Assembly (NCBI GenBank): GCA_964648275.1
Contig: CAZYOB010000005.1
Coordinates: 1-49,741, forward strand
Length of the DNA stretch: 49,741 nt
Reading direction: 5' to 3'
Source: CAIQPO01 sp964648275
GTDB taxonomy: Bacteria; Patescibacteriota; Microgenomatia; UBA1400; MFAQ01
The notes under the pieces were generated by a model. It did not search any database. It saw only the letters and a program-made list of their open reading frames with translations, and was not told the DNA's origin. Below, piece by piece: positions 32,315 to 39,406 of this stretch. The translations under genes and the position numbers were made by a program. Positions within the stretch are counted from its first letter, which is position 1. Every line of letters begins with the position of its first letter.

Positions 32315-32362
32315 TTATGGTTTGGATGCGTAGATACCGAAGACAATGTGATCCGTGTTCAT
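32315..32362 (-). CDS. 15-codon peptide ORF with a perfect Shine-Dalgarno site
   Basis: Minus-strand ATG at 32360-32362, stop TAA at 32315-32317, peptide MNTDHIVFGIYASKP. The site GGAGGTGA (32368-32375) matches the 16S anti-Shine-Dalgarno over eight bases and lies 5 nt from the ATG. A terminator follows 10 nt after the stop, and the rplA operon's hairpin lies upstream, so the unit is delimited on both sides. CACCT just upstream could pair with AGGTG and mask the site. It may be a small peptide, or a leader peptide whose translation controls the hairpin downstream. No homologue is recognised. Confidence 0.5.
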   Translation of the reverse strand: MNTDHIVFGIYASKP

Positions 32363-32415
32363 GTAAATCACCTCCAAGATAAGGTGCAAGTTGCGAGCGT
32401 TGTAGGTTAATAAGA

Positions 32416-32442
32416 CAAAGATCCGCCTAAAGCGGATCTTTG
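32416..32442 (-). terminator. Terminator hairpin of the rplK-rplA operon
   Basis: A perfect 11-bp stem, CAAAGATCCGC (32416-32426) with GCGGATCTTTG (32432-32442). On the minus strand it is followed by TCTTATT, a weak T-run, so some read-through into the mini-gene is possible. Confidence 0.7.
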
Positions 32443-32468
32443 AAAAAAAGGGTAAATAATTTCTCCTT

Positions 32469-33338
32469 TTATATGGAACTAAGATTGAGCCTGACTGAAG
32501 GAGTGTGAGTGCAAGAGAGGAAGGCGGACTTAATCCTTGTAGAACCGATAGCTCTTAGAGTCTCGTTTACATTGTCAATGAGATCCTGTTCGTTCTGGGT
32601 GATGGGTCCAAGCGCAAGGTGGATGATGGGGGACTTGGATTCAGTCTTGTAAGGGAGTGTGCCTCCGGCAGCCAGATCTTTAGCACGTTTCTCAGGGTTA
32701 TCAGTGATGGTGCCATTTCTAGGGTTGGGCATTATGCCTTTGGGGCCTAGGACCTTGGCGAAACGGGCGAGTTTAGGCATGTCTGCGGGTGTAGCAAGAA
32801 GCATATCAAAGTCCAGAGATCCGGAATTGATCTTAGCCTCTACTTCAGGACCGAAGATGGCGATACGGAGTTCCTTACCGGTGGAGTGTGGAAGTTTGAT
32901 CTCACCTCTGACTCCAGCCTCGCGGGTATTGATGGTCAGTTCGACGGTTTTGAGTTTGGAGGATTTGGCAAGGCGGCTCAAGATTTCAACTGCCTCTTTG
33001 ATTTCATGAGTATTTTCGCGATCGAGTCCTTTGGCCATCATCGAATATTTTTTCGAGCGGGTGCGGGGCTTGATTACTTTTTTGACCTTTTCTGTTTGCG
33101 CAACTTCTTTTTCCTCGACAGTGGCTTTTGCCAGAACTTCCTTGACCTGTTCGATATTGTCGGTGTTGTAGATGGTCCTGATGGAGTTCACGTCCTCTTC
33201 TTTGATGCCTTCTATGGCCATGAGTTCACCATCGGTCTTGGCGATGACTTGTTCAGGTTGAAGACGGGCGGTGCGAAGAGCTTCTGCCACATGGACGGGT
33301 AAGTCGTTGTAAAGATTTTCCCAAATTATTTTTGTCAT
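32469..33338 (-). CDS. rplA: 50S ribosomal protein L1 with N-terminal extension
   Basis: 289 residues. The L1 proper begins near residue 93 (KKYSMMAKGLDRENTHEIKE) and runs through KTVELTINTREAGVRGEIKL, KVLGPKGIMPNPRNGT and the C-terminal block LIDNVNETLRAI. About 92 residues precede it: a helical segment with VHVAEALRTARLQPEQVIAK and LMAIEGIKEEDVNSIRTIY, which looks like a helix-hairpin-helix or RpoA-tail-like domain, then a Lys-rich linker. Bacterial L1 is normally about 230 residues. L1 forms the mobile stalk at the ribosomal E site. It lies 5 nt after rplK. No Shine-Dalgarno. Confidence 0.95.
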   Translation of the reverse strand: MTKIIWENLYNDLPVHVAEALRTARLQPEQVIAKTDGELMAIEGIKEEDVNSIRTIYNTDNIEQVKEVLAKATVEEKEVAQTEKVKKVIKPRTRSKKYSMMAKGLDRENTHEIKEAVEILSRLAKSSKLKTVELTINTREAGVRGEIKLPHSTGKELRIAIFGPEVEAKINSGSLDFDMLLATPADMPKLARFAKVLGPKGIMPNPRNGTITDNPEKRAKDLAAGGTLPYKTESKSPIIHLALGPITQNEQDLIDNVNETLRAIGSTRIKSAFLSCTHTPSVRLNLSSI

Positions 33339-33343
33339 AGTCT

Positions 33344-33772
33344 TTATTTGTCTGAGATGTTAATACCCATTGATTTGGCGGTGCCCTTGATCATTTCCAT
33401 AGCGGATTCGACGTTGGTGGTGTTCATGTCGGCCATTTTCTTTTCGGCAATGGCTCTGACCTGATCAAGAGTGATGGTGCCAACCTTTAGTTTATGGGGT
33501 TCTGCGGAGCCAAGTTTGAGATTAAGGGCTTGTTTAATAAGGGCGGATACCGGAGGGGTTTTAAGCTCGAACTTGAATGAGCGGTCTTCGAAGATGGTAA
33601 CCAGAGCAGGGATGATCTGGCCGCGCATCTCGGCGGTCTTTGCATTGTATTGAGTAATGAACTCCATGATGTTGACACCGTGCTGACCTAGTGCAGGTCC
33701 AACAGGAGGAGCGGGATTGGCGGAGCCGGCCGGAAGGTTAAGCTTCAGGATGGCTTTGACTTTTTTTGCCAT
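33344..33772 (-). CDS. rplK: 50S ribosomal protein L11
   Basis: 142 residues, normal length. Contains KAILKLNLPAGSANPAPPVGPALGQ split over the start, GVNIMEFITQYNAKTAEMRG and the C-terminal RNA-binding domain (LDQVRAIAEKKMADMNTTN, AMEMIKGTAKSMGI). It binds the GTPase-associated centre of 23S rRNA. First gene of the rplK-rplA pair; the upstream 130 nt look like a structured leader. The ATG follows an A-rich stretch without a Shine-Dalgarno. Confidence 0.98.
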   Translation of the reverse strand: MAKKVKAILKLNLPAGSANPAPPVGPALGQHGVNIMEFITQYNAKTAEMRGQIIPALVTIFEDRSFKFELKTPPVSALIKQALNLKLGSAEPHKLKVGTITLDQVRAIAEKKMADMNTTNVESAMEMIKGTAKSMGINISDK

Positions 33773-33899
33773 GTTTTATTTTGTTTTTTGTAATGGCTGA
33801 TCGAAAAGTGGAAGTAAACCGGAGATGGTTTGATGTAGAAATGAGTAGATCGTACCGGTTCGCTGTTCCTTTTCGGAAAGCTGCCTCACGTAAAAGCGA
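33773..33899 (-). promoter_or_regulatory. Leader of the rplK-rplA operon, candidate L1 autoregulatory site
   Basis: A minus-strand TAAAAT at about 33908 starts a leader of about 125 nt before rplK. It contains a CCTCGC/GTGAGG hairpin, a TTCC-GAAA-GGAA hairpin and a longer-range AACCGG/CCGGTT pair. In many bacteria L1 represses this operon by binding a 23S-like element in the leader; an actual L1-binding mimic was not identified here, so the role is inferred. Confidence 0.4.
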
Positions 33900-33925
33900 G
33901 GTAGGAGTATTTTAACACAGAGAGA

Positions 33926-34240
33926 TCATTCAGTGGTAGTGGGGAGAGTATTGGGGGCACATTCACCTGTGATGTAGACAAACATTCCGGCGAGACCGGC
34001 TTCACATGAGTTGATGTAGGTTATGTTATCCCGGCCACAGACAGGTTCGTAAATCTCGGAACAGACTACCTCCGGACGTTGAAGGACGACAGGGGTGACA
34101 ACGGGGGCGGGTTGATCGGCCCGAGTGCGAATCTCACCCCCCCGGGTCTGGAAGATGACCAAGGCAGCCGCAAGGCCGAGTAAAACGATCAGAATTGGTA
34201 GGGCAAGCCAAAGTGACTCTTCCGCCGAAAAAGCCTTCAT
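33926..34240 (-). CDS. Membrane-anchored Kazal-type domain protein
   Basis: 104 residues. A membrane helix (about 9-30) and a short linker expose a domain of about 40 residues with Cys at 60, 68, 79 and 94. The core VCGRDNITYINSC fits the Kazal signature C-x6-Y-x3-C exactly, preceded by CSEIYEP. Kazal domains are standard-mechanism serine protease inhibitors; the residues around CSEIYEP would be the inhibitory loop. Only four Cys, enough for two disulfides, are present instead of the usual six. A promoter TTGACT-N17-CATACT lies 8 nt before the ATG. It is probably displayed outside the cell; the target protease is unknown. Confidence 0.78.
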   Translation of the reverse strand: MKAFSAEESLWLALPILIVLLGLAAALVIFQTRGGEIRTRADQPAPVVTPVVLQRPEVVCSEIYEPVCGRDNITYINSCEAGLAGMFVYITGECAPNTLPTTTE

Positions 34241-34248
34241 TTGATTTC

Positions 34249-34277
34249 AGTATGCCAGAGGTTTAAGTAACAGTCAA
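34249..34277 (-). promoter_or_regulatory. Promoter of the Kazal-type gene
   Basis: On the minus strand TTGACT (34272-34277), 17 nt, CATACT (34249-34254). The ATG lies 8 nt after the -10, so little or no leader is expected. Confidence 0.7.
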
Positions 34278-34285
34278 GAAACCAT

Positions 34286-34311
34286 GAAAAACCCGCCTTT
34301 TTGAGGCGGGT
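34286..34311 (-). terminator. Terminator of the DUF2233 gene
   Basis: On the minus strand ACCCGCC and GGCGGGT (34305-34311, 34291-34297) pair, followed by five T. Confidence 0.8.
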
Positions 34312-34393
34312 AGTGGTGCCAATCCTGACTTTTGAGATTTAAGAAACACATATTGACCAGAAACTTGACATGTTTTCCAAAAGCAGCATTGAC

Positions 34394-35338
34394 TCAGTGC
34401 GAATATACGTAGACGGCCTGAGGGATCAATCTCTCGCTGTATCTAAGAACTTGTTCGGAACCACTGATACGGCAGGACAGCTGAGTGGATCCACCACCGT
34501 CCAACATCATGATGACTTCGGCACCCAGAGACTTCAGAGTAGATTCCATCTGACGTTGATTGGAAGAGGGAGAGACAAGAACCATCAGGGTAGATTCACC
34601 ATGTGTACCAACAAAAGTACGGCCGACGACACTCTTGGGCTTCTTATTTGCGAGCGCAGTAAGGCCGGTAATGATATCAACGGCGTCTGAGTTCTCGAAA
34701 CGGTTTTTATCCAAAGGTGTAATCCGCGTTCTGTCCGGCCAAACTTCCAACATAAGCTTTTCGCCTTTGTGGAACTTTGTTTCCCAACCGTAGGTAATGA
34801 TCTCGCCGTTAGCTTTGAGAGGGGCCGCCAAACCGGTGGGGTATTTAACCATTTTGAAGAACTGACCGTTAAAGGCGCAGGCAAAATTTTCGTTGCCACC
34901 CTGGCTGAGGTAGTCGCCGAGGGCTTTGCTTTTGAAGGCAGTATCGTTTCCATCCCAGATTCCGGGACCAAGAACGTCTCCGGTCGCATTATGAAGAGCT
35001 CTGATGCCTGCTTGATTAAGATCAATTACCAGGAGATAAGTAGCTTCTTGAGAGTAGATAGTGATACCTGGACTGGTAGCGTAGACCGAAAATCCCTGAG
35101 ATGCCGGGTCGACGTTGGGAAGACTGACCACAGAAGGTATCTCGACCGAAGCAGATGATTCTTCACTGATTGGAAGTATGGCTTGGATGATCTGTGGATC
35201 GAAGACATAGTTGTCTTCGTCCTCTAATTCCAAGGTTGTCACAGAAGAGACGAAGGAGTCGGATGAATTTGACGCCGGTGAGATCCAGGCGATGAACAAC
35301 ACTAAAAGGATTATCAATAAAATGACCAGCTTTTTCAC
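34394..35338 (-). CDS. Phosphodiester glycosidase family (NAGPA/DUF2233) membrane-anchored protein
   Basis: 314 residues from GTG, with TAAGGAGGTGA upstream. Membrane helix about 4-20, an acidic linker, then a DUF2233 domain (about 80-314) with GITIYSQEATYLLVIDLNQ, CAFNGQFFKM and the family's glycine-rich MMLDGGGSTQL near the end. The family includes the mammalian uncovering enzyme that removes N-acetylglucosamine from a phosphodiester; bacterial members act on exopolysaccharide or wall phosphodiesters. It is expected outside the membrane. It lies between nusG and the Kazal gene but has its own ribosome site and terminator. Confidence 0.85.
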   Translation of the reverse strand: MKKLVILLIILLVLFIAWISPASNSSDSFVSSVTTLELEDEDNYVFDPQIIQAILPISEESSASVEIPSVVSLPNVDPASQGFSVYATSPGITIYSQEATYLLVIDLNQAGIRALHNATGDVLGPGIWDGNDTAFKSKALGDYLSQGGNENFACAFNGQFFKMVKYPTGLAAPLKANGEIITYGWETKFHKGEKLMLEVWPDRTRITPLDKNRFENSDAVDIITGLTALANKKPKSVVGRTFVGTHGESTLMVLVSPSSNQRQMESTLKSLGAEVIMMLDGGGSTQLSCRISGSEQVLRYSERLIPQAVYVYSH

Positions 35339-35429
35339 GGCGTCACCTCCTTATTTAATGTGCGAACGTATGAGCGTGATTTTACATCAGAAGAGCTCTA
35401 AGAACAACTTATAGCTTTTTGAGGAGAGA

Positions 35430-36044
35430 TTAGATCTTGGAGATCTGGAGGAAGTCAAGTTCGACGGGTGTCTCGCGGCCGAAGATGGAGACGAGAACCG
35501 TGACTTTTCCCTTGGCTTCATCGATGGCAGATACCGTACCGAGAAGATCGGTGAAGGGACCTTCGATGATGCGGACGGCTTCACCAATGGTGAAGGCGGC
35601 TTGGAACTTGGGAGCGGACTGTTCACCGAAAGCGGCGATGGCTTTGACCTCGTTTTCAGGAAGGGGAGTGGGTTGATCGGCGGTGCCGACAAAGCCGGTG
35701 ACCCCTTGAGTAGTGCGGACAGCCAACCAGGAGTCGTCGGTGACGATCATCTTAACAAGCATGTATCCCGGGAAAAGTTTTTCTTTGACAGTGGTCTTCT
35801 TGCCTTTGGTGATCTTGATCTTTTCTTGGGTAGGGATGAGTACCTCGAAGATCCAAGGAGTGAGCCCCATGGCTTCAACACGAGTCCTGAGGGTAACGGC
35901 GACACGGTTTTCGTGGCCGGACTGGGTGTGAACGACGTACCATTTGGCAGACTCAGGGGCCTCGGCCGTGATGACGATGTGGTTTTGGTCAGACAACTTG
36001 GTGCTGACCGGTTTGATTTCTTTTTCGTCGACTATTTTTTTCAT
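35430..36044 (-). CDS. nusG: Transcription termination/antitermination factor NusG
   Basis: 204 residues. NGN domain (about 33-140: AKWYVVHTQSGHENRVAVTL, EKIKITKGKKTTVKEKLFPG, YMLVKMIVTDDSWLAVR) and C-terminal KOW domain (about 150-204: GEAVRIIEGPFTDLLGTVSA, LVSIFGRETPVELDFLQI). NusG binds RNA polymerase and couples it to the ribosome or Rho. An N-terminal extension of about 32 residues precedes the NGN domain. It starts two bases after the secE stop codon, in the common secE-nusG operon, but rplK is about 1.7 kb further on instead of adjacent. No Shine-Dalgarno. Confidence 0.97.
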   Translation of the reverse strand: MKKIVDEKEIKPVSTKLSDQNHIVITAEAPESAKWYVVHTQSGHENRVAVTLRTRVEAMGLTPWIFEVLIPTQEKIKITKGKKTTVKEKLFPGYMLVKMIVTDDSWLAVRTTQGVTGFVGTADQPTPLPENEVKAIAAFGEQSAPKFQAAFTIGEAVRIIEGPFTDLLGTVSAIDEAKGKVTVLVSIFGRETPVELDFLQISKI

Positions 36045-36045
36045 T

Positions 36046-36231
36046 TTATCTATTTAGTACTGACTGCAGGAGACGGGTGAATAATACATCAAGTCCGCCT
36101 GCATAAGCTGCCACGACTGCCGAGACGATGACGACCATAGCGGTCATCCTGACTGTCTCTTGATGACTGGGCCATTTTACTTGCACCAGCTCAAGTTTCA
36201 CGGAACGAATAAACTCGAATAGTCGAGGCAT
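36046..36231 (-). CDS. secE: Preprotein translocase subunit SecE
   Basis: 61 residues, the single-helix short form. An amphipathic start (PRLFEFIRSVKLELVQVKWP) carries the conserved VxWP segment, followed by SHQETVRMTAMVVIVSAVVA and a membrane helix. SecE clamps the two halves of SecY in the translocon. TAAAAT lies 6 nt before the ATG and there is no Shine-Dalgarno. The promoter region is shared with the divergent gene at 36282. Confidence 0.95.
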   Translation of the reverse strand: MPRLFEFIRSVKLELVQVKWPSHQETVRMTAMVVIVSAVVAAYAGGLDVLFTRLLQSVLNR

Positions 36232-36281
36232 GGGGATATTTTAGCACAAGGGTGCCTCGAATGGTAAAATGCAGATTGAGA

Positions 36282-36860
36282 ATGCCGATAATAGAATACG
36301 GACATGATGACGATGGGGAAAAAACAATGACTTGGGTGGAAAATGGTGGTCAAAGAGAGAGAATAAGCTGCAAACAAGTAGAGGAGATTTTTTCAAAGAG
36401 GCCATGGGTAGATGGAACGATCATCCAGACAATCACAAATAGCGATGAGGATGTGGCAGGTATCGATATGTATGTGCCTGTGGGCGATGAAATGTTGGCG
36501 ATGTTGGGGATTTGGAGCGTTGAAGGGTTGGGAATCCCGATTCAGATCAAGTCATCGTTGAAGGAGGCAAAGAGTTTTTTGAATAAGAAAAAAATGACGA
36601 AAGAAGGAAGGCCAATATTCAGGAATGGCCGTTACACGATCACATTGAACGGAACAGACTCGAAAATGCTGATCCTGACCGACATAGTAGGTCAGATGAT
36701 CGTCTTGGCCAGACAGTCTGGAATGGTGAAGAGTGAGGAGGAGTTTTTGGATATACTGGAAAATATTTTTGAAGATTCGGAGGCAGCGGAGACATGGAGG
36801 GAGCAGAGAGAAGTAGTGCTGGACTCAGCCTGGTACGGTCGGCTATTTGACGGTTCTTGA
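36282..36860 (+). CDS. Hypothetical soluble protein
   Basis: 192 residues from the ATG at 36282. Earlier in-frame GTG and ATG codons (36252, 36261) lie upstream of or inside the TAAAAT at 36265-36270, so they cannot be used by that promoter; a TTG at 36276 is an alternative. No signal peptide or membrane helix; mixed alpha/beta with a strongly acidic C-terminal helix (SEEEFLDILENIFEDSEAAE). No recognised motif. Divergent from secE; the end of the gene contains the -35 box of a candidate RNA gene. Confidence 0.5.
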   Translation: MPIIEYGHDDDGEKTMTWVENGGQRERISCKQVEEIFSKRPWVDGTIIQTITNSDEDVAGIDMYVPVGDEMLAMLGIWSVEGLGIPIQIKSSLKEAKSFLNKKKMTKEGRPIFRNGRYTITLNGTDSKMLILTDIVGQMIVLARQSGMVKSEEEFLDILENIFEDSEAAETWREQREVVLDSAWYGRLFDGS

Positions 36861-36875
36861 ATTCCAGAATAGAAT
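36847..36875 (+). promoter_or_regulatory. Promoter of the candidate structured RNA
   Basis: TTGACG (36847-36852), exactly 17 nt, TAGAAT (36870-36875). The -35 box lies inside the last codons of the upstream gene, and no start codon with a ribosome site follows. Confidence 0.65.
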
Positions 36876-36881
36876 GTAATT

Positions 36882-37075
36882 GGCCCAAGAGATCGGTGCT
36901 AGAGGAGGGAGGTTTTTCCTCTACAAGTCTCGTTAAGGGAGGCGGAGTGCTTAAGGGCATGCCTGCTTTTGAGCCAGCCTACCCACCCTAAAATAATTGG
37001 GGAAAGATCCTTTCTTTTCACCGGTCCGGGCCAAGCCTGTCAAACCGGAAACACTGCCCGGAGTTTCAGGTAAAC
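36882..37075 (+). ncRNA. Candidate structured non-coding RNA, unknown family
   Basis: About 195 nt between a good promoter and a minus-strand terminator, with no reasonable ORF. A long closing helix is visible: TTGGCCC (36880-36886) with GGGCCAA (37028-37034), then GATCGGTG (36891-36898) with CACCGGTC (37019-37026), one G-U pair. Inside is a TAGAGGA/TCCTCTA hairpin. A second domain follows: CCTG/CAGG, AAAC/GTTT and CGG/CCG stacked between 37036 and 37070. A closed stem with a large open centre would fit a 6S-like RNA, but the diagnostic sequences of 6S, SRP, RNase P RNA and tmRNA were not found. The plus-strand 3' end lacks a T-run. Confidence 0.5.
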
Positions 37076-37103
37076 AAAAAAAGAGCCGCGGTTTAGGCGG
37101 CTC
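37076..37103 (-). terminator. Rho-independent terminator (minus strand)
   Basis: GAGCCGC (37083-37089) with GCGGCTC (37097-37103), followed on the minus strand by seven T. It ends the gene at 37127. Confidence 0.85.
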
Positions 37104-37126
37104 AGAAGGGGGACAGCTGTGGGCGA

Positions 37127-37333
37127 TTAGCTTTGGTGAAATTGTTCTTGGCTGCGGATACAAAAGTACATAAACGCTGAAGCGAGAGCATAGCCAAGCA
37201 AAGGCCAGTTGATTCCGGACCCGACCGCGAAGTATTCGAAGGCGGCGATCGAGAGGAAAAGTGCGGTTGCGGCCATGGAGATGATCTTCAAGTAATAAAG
37301 CAACTTAAGACGCTGCTCGAGTGAGAGTTTCAT
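37127..37333 (-). CDS. Small two-helix membrane protein
   Basis: 68 residues; GGAGGAAATC precedes the ATG. A charged start (KLSLEQRLKLLYYLK) and two membrane helices (about 16-35 and 42-58) with a short polar end (RSQEQFHQS). Monocistronic, own terminator, part of the Shine-Dalgarno envelope class. No family recognised. Confidence 0.55.
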   Translation of the reverse strand: MKLSLEQRLKLLYYLKIISMAATALFLSIAAFEYFAVGSGINWPLLGYALASAFMYFCIRSQEQFHQS

Positions 37334-37425
37334 GATTTCCTCCAGAAAGAACGAATGTTAAGGTTAAGTTAGGCGAATTATACCTTATAGGATTCTTAAG
37401 TCAATTAATTTGGTATGATTTATTC

Positions 37426-38208
37426 ATGGAACATAATCGAGAGGACGGGATCACTTTCCAAGGTTTAGACATTGATGATCTGGATTTTCAGGAAGCGGAG
37501 GAGCCGGAAATTAGTGTGAGTGAAACAGGTCTTGAGAGGATTGCACGGGAGGCAGAAGAAGAGTTCGAGCCGAAGGCAGGGAGATCAGGTGGTAAGAAAC
37601 AGAAAAGGCAAGGTAAGGTGACTCTTGAGCAGAAGATGCATGAGGCAATCGAAGGTTCAAGGGAAAATGCCAGGAAGGCTTTATTGGAACACCCTGAGGT
37701 AAAGGCCGAGCTTAACACCGGGATAGAGGAAACGATTGAGAGGCTGATAAAGTTAGATGATAAGGAAGTCGGACTGCCCAACCTTGATCGATATTCCCGC
37801 TGGATATTGGATATATTGGAGGAAAAAGACCCCGACAGAACTGTCTCGAGCGAGAGCGAAATGATCAATTTCAGACGAGGGTCAGGAGCAGGAGGGCAGA
37901 ACGTAAACAAGGTCCAGACATCGGTGAGAATGCAGCACATGCCCACAGGCATGAAGCTTGAAGAGACCCAGGAGCGAGAACAGTCGAAAAACAGGGCAAG
38001 GGCAGAGGAGAGGATGGAGGGCATGGTGAATGATCACCTGGATAAGTGGCTGGAGATAGTGACAGGCAGTGATGCAGGTTCAGTTAAGGATGACGTTTTA
38101 AGGGTTTTGAGGGGGGTAGTCAGGGACAGATTTGATCCAGGAAGGGTGAGGGATAACAAGGTGCAAGCGTATCAGAGGATCAGGAGGCTATTTGAAGCCA
38201 AAAAATAA
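37426..38208 (+). CDS. Release-factor-like GGQ protein, probable ribosome rescue factor
   Basis: 260 residues. The RF-1 catalytic domain (about 140-260) contains GSGAGGQNVNKVQTSVRMQH with the GGQ at 156-158, which triggers peptidyl-tRNA hydrolysis, and the helical SKNRARAEERMEG segment. The N-terminal 135 residues are acidic and helical, then basic (GRSGGKKQKRQGKV), and lack the codon-reading domain of RF1/RF2 (no PxT or SPF motif). It therefore cannot be a normal stop-codon factor and is more like ArfB-type or other rescue factors, though those carry a basic C-terminal tail. TATGAT lies 6 nt before the ATG: leaderless. Confidence 0.82.
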   Translation: MEHNREDGITFQGLDIDDLDFQEAEEPEISVSETGLERIAREAEEEFEPKAGRSGGKKQKRQGKVTLEQKMHEAIEGSRENARKALLEHPEVKAELNTGIEETIERLIKLDDKEVGLPNLDRYSRWILDILEEKDPDRTVSSESEMINFRRGSGAGGQNVNKVQTSVRMQHMPTGMKLEETQEREQSKNRARAEERMEGMVNDHLDKWLEIVTGSDAGSVKDDVLRVLRGVVRDRFDPGRVRDNKVQAYQRIRRLFEAKK

Positions 38209-38232
38209 CCCTCCCGGTTAGGGGAGGGTTTG
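38206..38232. terminator. Bidirectional terminator
   Basis: CCCTCCC (38209-38215) with GGGAGGG (38222-38228). A short T-run follows on the plus strand, and a longer one (TTATTTTTT) on the minus strand, so it can serve both convergent genes. Confidence 0.75.
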
Positions 38233-38250
38233 GTGCTAAGGTAGCGCAGG

Positions 38251-38514
38251 TTATTTGCCGGCGAGCATTTCGACGGCGGCTTGGAAGTCGGCATGTTCCG
38301 CGATTTCGACGTCCAATTCGGCGACTTTCTCGAGCAGGGCAGCCCGTTCTGCGGCTTTGGCCGCGGCGGCTTTGGCATTGGCAGCTTGGCGCTCGGAAAT
38401 CAGCTTTGCGAATTCGGGGAAAACGTGGCTCAGGGCGGAAAGGCGGGCATTGATAGCCTCTTCAATCTCGGCCGAGGCCAGCCAAATCTTGAACTGCTTC
38501 CAATAGTTTTTCAT
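38251..38514 (-). CDS. Small Ala-rich coiled-coil protein
   Basis: 87 residues; TAAGGAG seven nt before the ATG. Aromatic N-terminus (KNYWKQFKIWLA), then a long helix rich in Ala, Glu and Lys with coiled-coil heptads (ERQAANAKAAAAKAAERAAL, LEKVAELDVEIAEH). No signal peptide. Likely an oligomeric helical protein of unknown role. Shares the 38206 terminator. Confidence 0.55.
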   Translation of the reverse strand: MKNYWKQFKIWLASAEIEEAINARLSALSHVFPEFAKLISERQAANAKAAAAKAAERAALLEKVAELDVEIAEHADFQAAVEMLAGK

Positions 38515-38660
38515 GAGAGTCTCCTTAGAAGGAATGGTAGGGATTTGAGTGTGCGCACACTGATCTCTCAGTATGTGAGCAGTATACCATATTATCCTAT
38601 ATTGTCAATAGTCGGATAGTATATTAGGCAAAAATAGCCTCAATCGACCTCATCAAATTG

Positions 38661-39152
38661 TCATGGCAGGTTGCATTGGTTAAAAATGATGACCAGGAGA
38701 GGAATCTTAATTACGGACGAGATCATTCCTAGATCAACGCGCCCGTCAGGAGAGGCACAGGTTTCGATAGCGGCGAAGAGCGACTCTTTTCCCTGGAGGG
38801 AGGTACTCGTTTCGGAGAGATGTGTGACATAAAATGACGGTCTTTCTGTTTTTTGGCGGTCCATTTGTATTGCGAAGACGGCCTTTGGCAGGTGGGCTTG
38901 GAGAAGAAGATTCGTGTCCAAGGTATCACCAAGGTAGGATTCTTCAATGGCAGCCTTAATGCGGGAGATCTCAGGGGTCTTGGCCGTGAGCATGACTGCC
39001 TCTTCATCAGACACTCCTTCAATCAAGACGTTTTGTTTCGGATCGGCGACCCAAACACGGTGAAAGTGGCCCTTGTCGTTGTAAGTAGTCCAGGTGCGAA
39101 TACCTGCGAAGCCACCAGCTTCTTGAGTGTACTCAAAAACCACATTGTACAT
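38661..39152 (-). CDS. Hypothetical soluble protein
   Basis: 163 residues; TAGGAGG lies 6 nt before the ATG. Mixed alpha/beta; no signal peptide. The first 110 residues contain strands such as MYNVVFEYTQ, HFHRVWVADP and NVLIEGVSDEE; the last 40 are hydrophobic with KIPLLVIIF near the end. No motif recognised. A TAAAAT about 80 nt upstream on the minus strand could be its promoter, so it has a leader like the other Shine-Dalgarno genes. Confidence 0.5.
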   Translation of the reverse strand: MYNVVFEYTQEAGGFAGIRTWTTYNDKGHFHRVWVADPKQNVLIEGVSDEEAVMLTAKTPEISRIKAAIEESYLGDTLDTNLLLQAHLPKAVFAIQMDRQKTERPSFYVTHLSETSTSLQGKESLFAAIETCASPDGRVDLGMISSVIKIPLLVIIFNQCNLP

Positions 39153-39406
39153 AAAGCCCTCCTAAGGGTGAGATAGTTGGGGATACCGTTTGACCGGAAC
39201 CCAGTTGGAAAGGTGCTTTGACAGGGTATTTTACCAAATAAAGGGCAGATCCTTTGAGGATGGCCGGTCGGAACTTGATTTCTCAGATAGTTTTCGAGAT
39301 AGATTCTGCAATCGAAGGCCACATTATATCTTTTTCAGCTTATAGATTTTGATTAGTAGATGGGCTTTTCTGATGTCTTGTCGAAGGTAAGTCTGGTATA
39401 TTAAAA

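Noticed and set aside
36890..36995. tRNA-like or tmRNA gene within the structured RNA
   Set aside because: No T-arm, no acceptor stem with tRNA-like ends and no tag-peptide frame; SRP and RNase P signatures are also missing.
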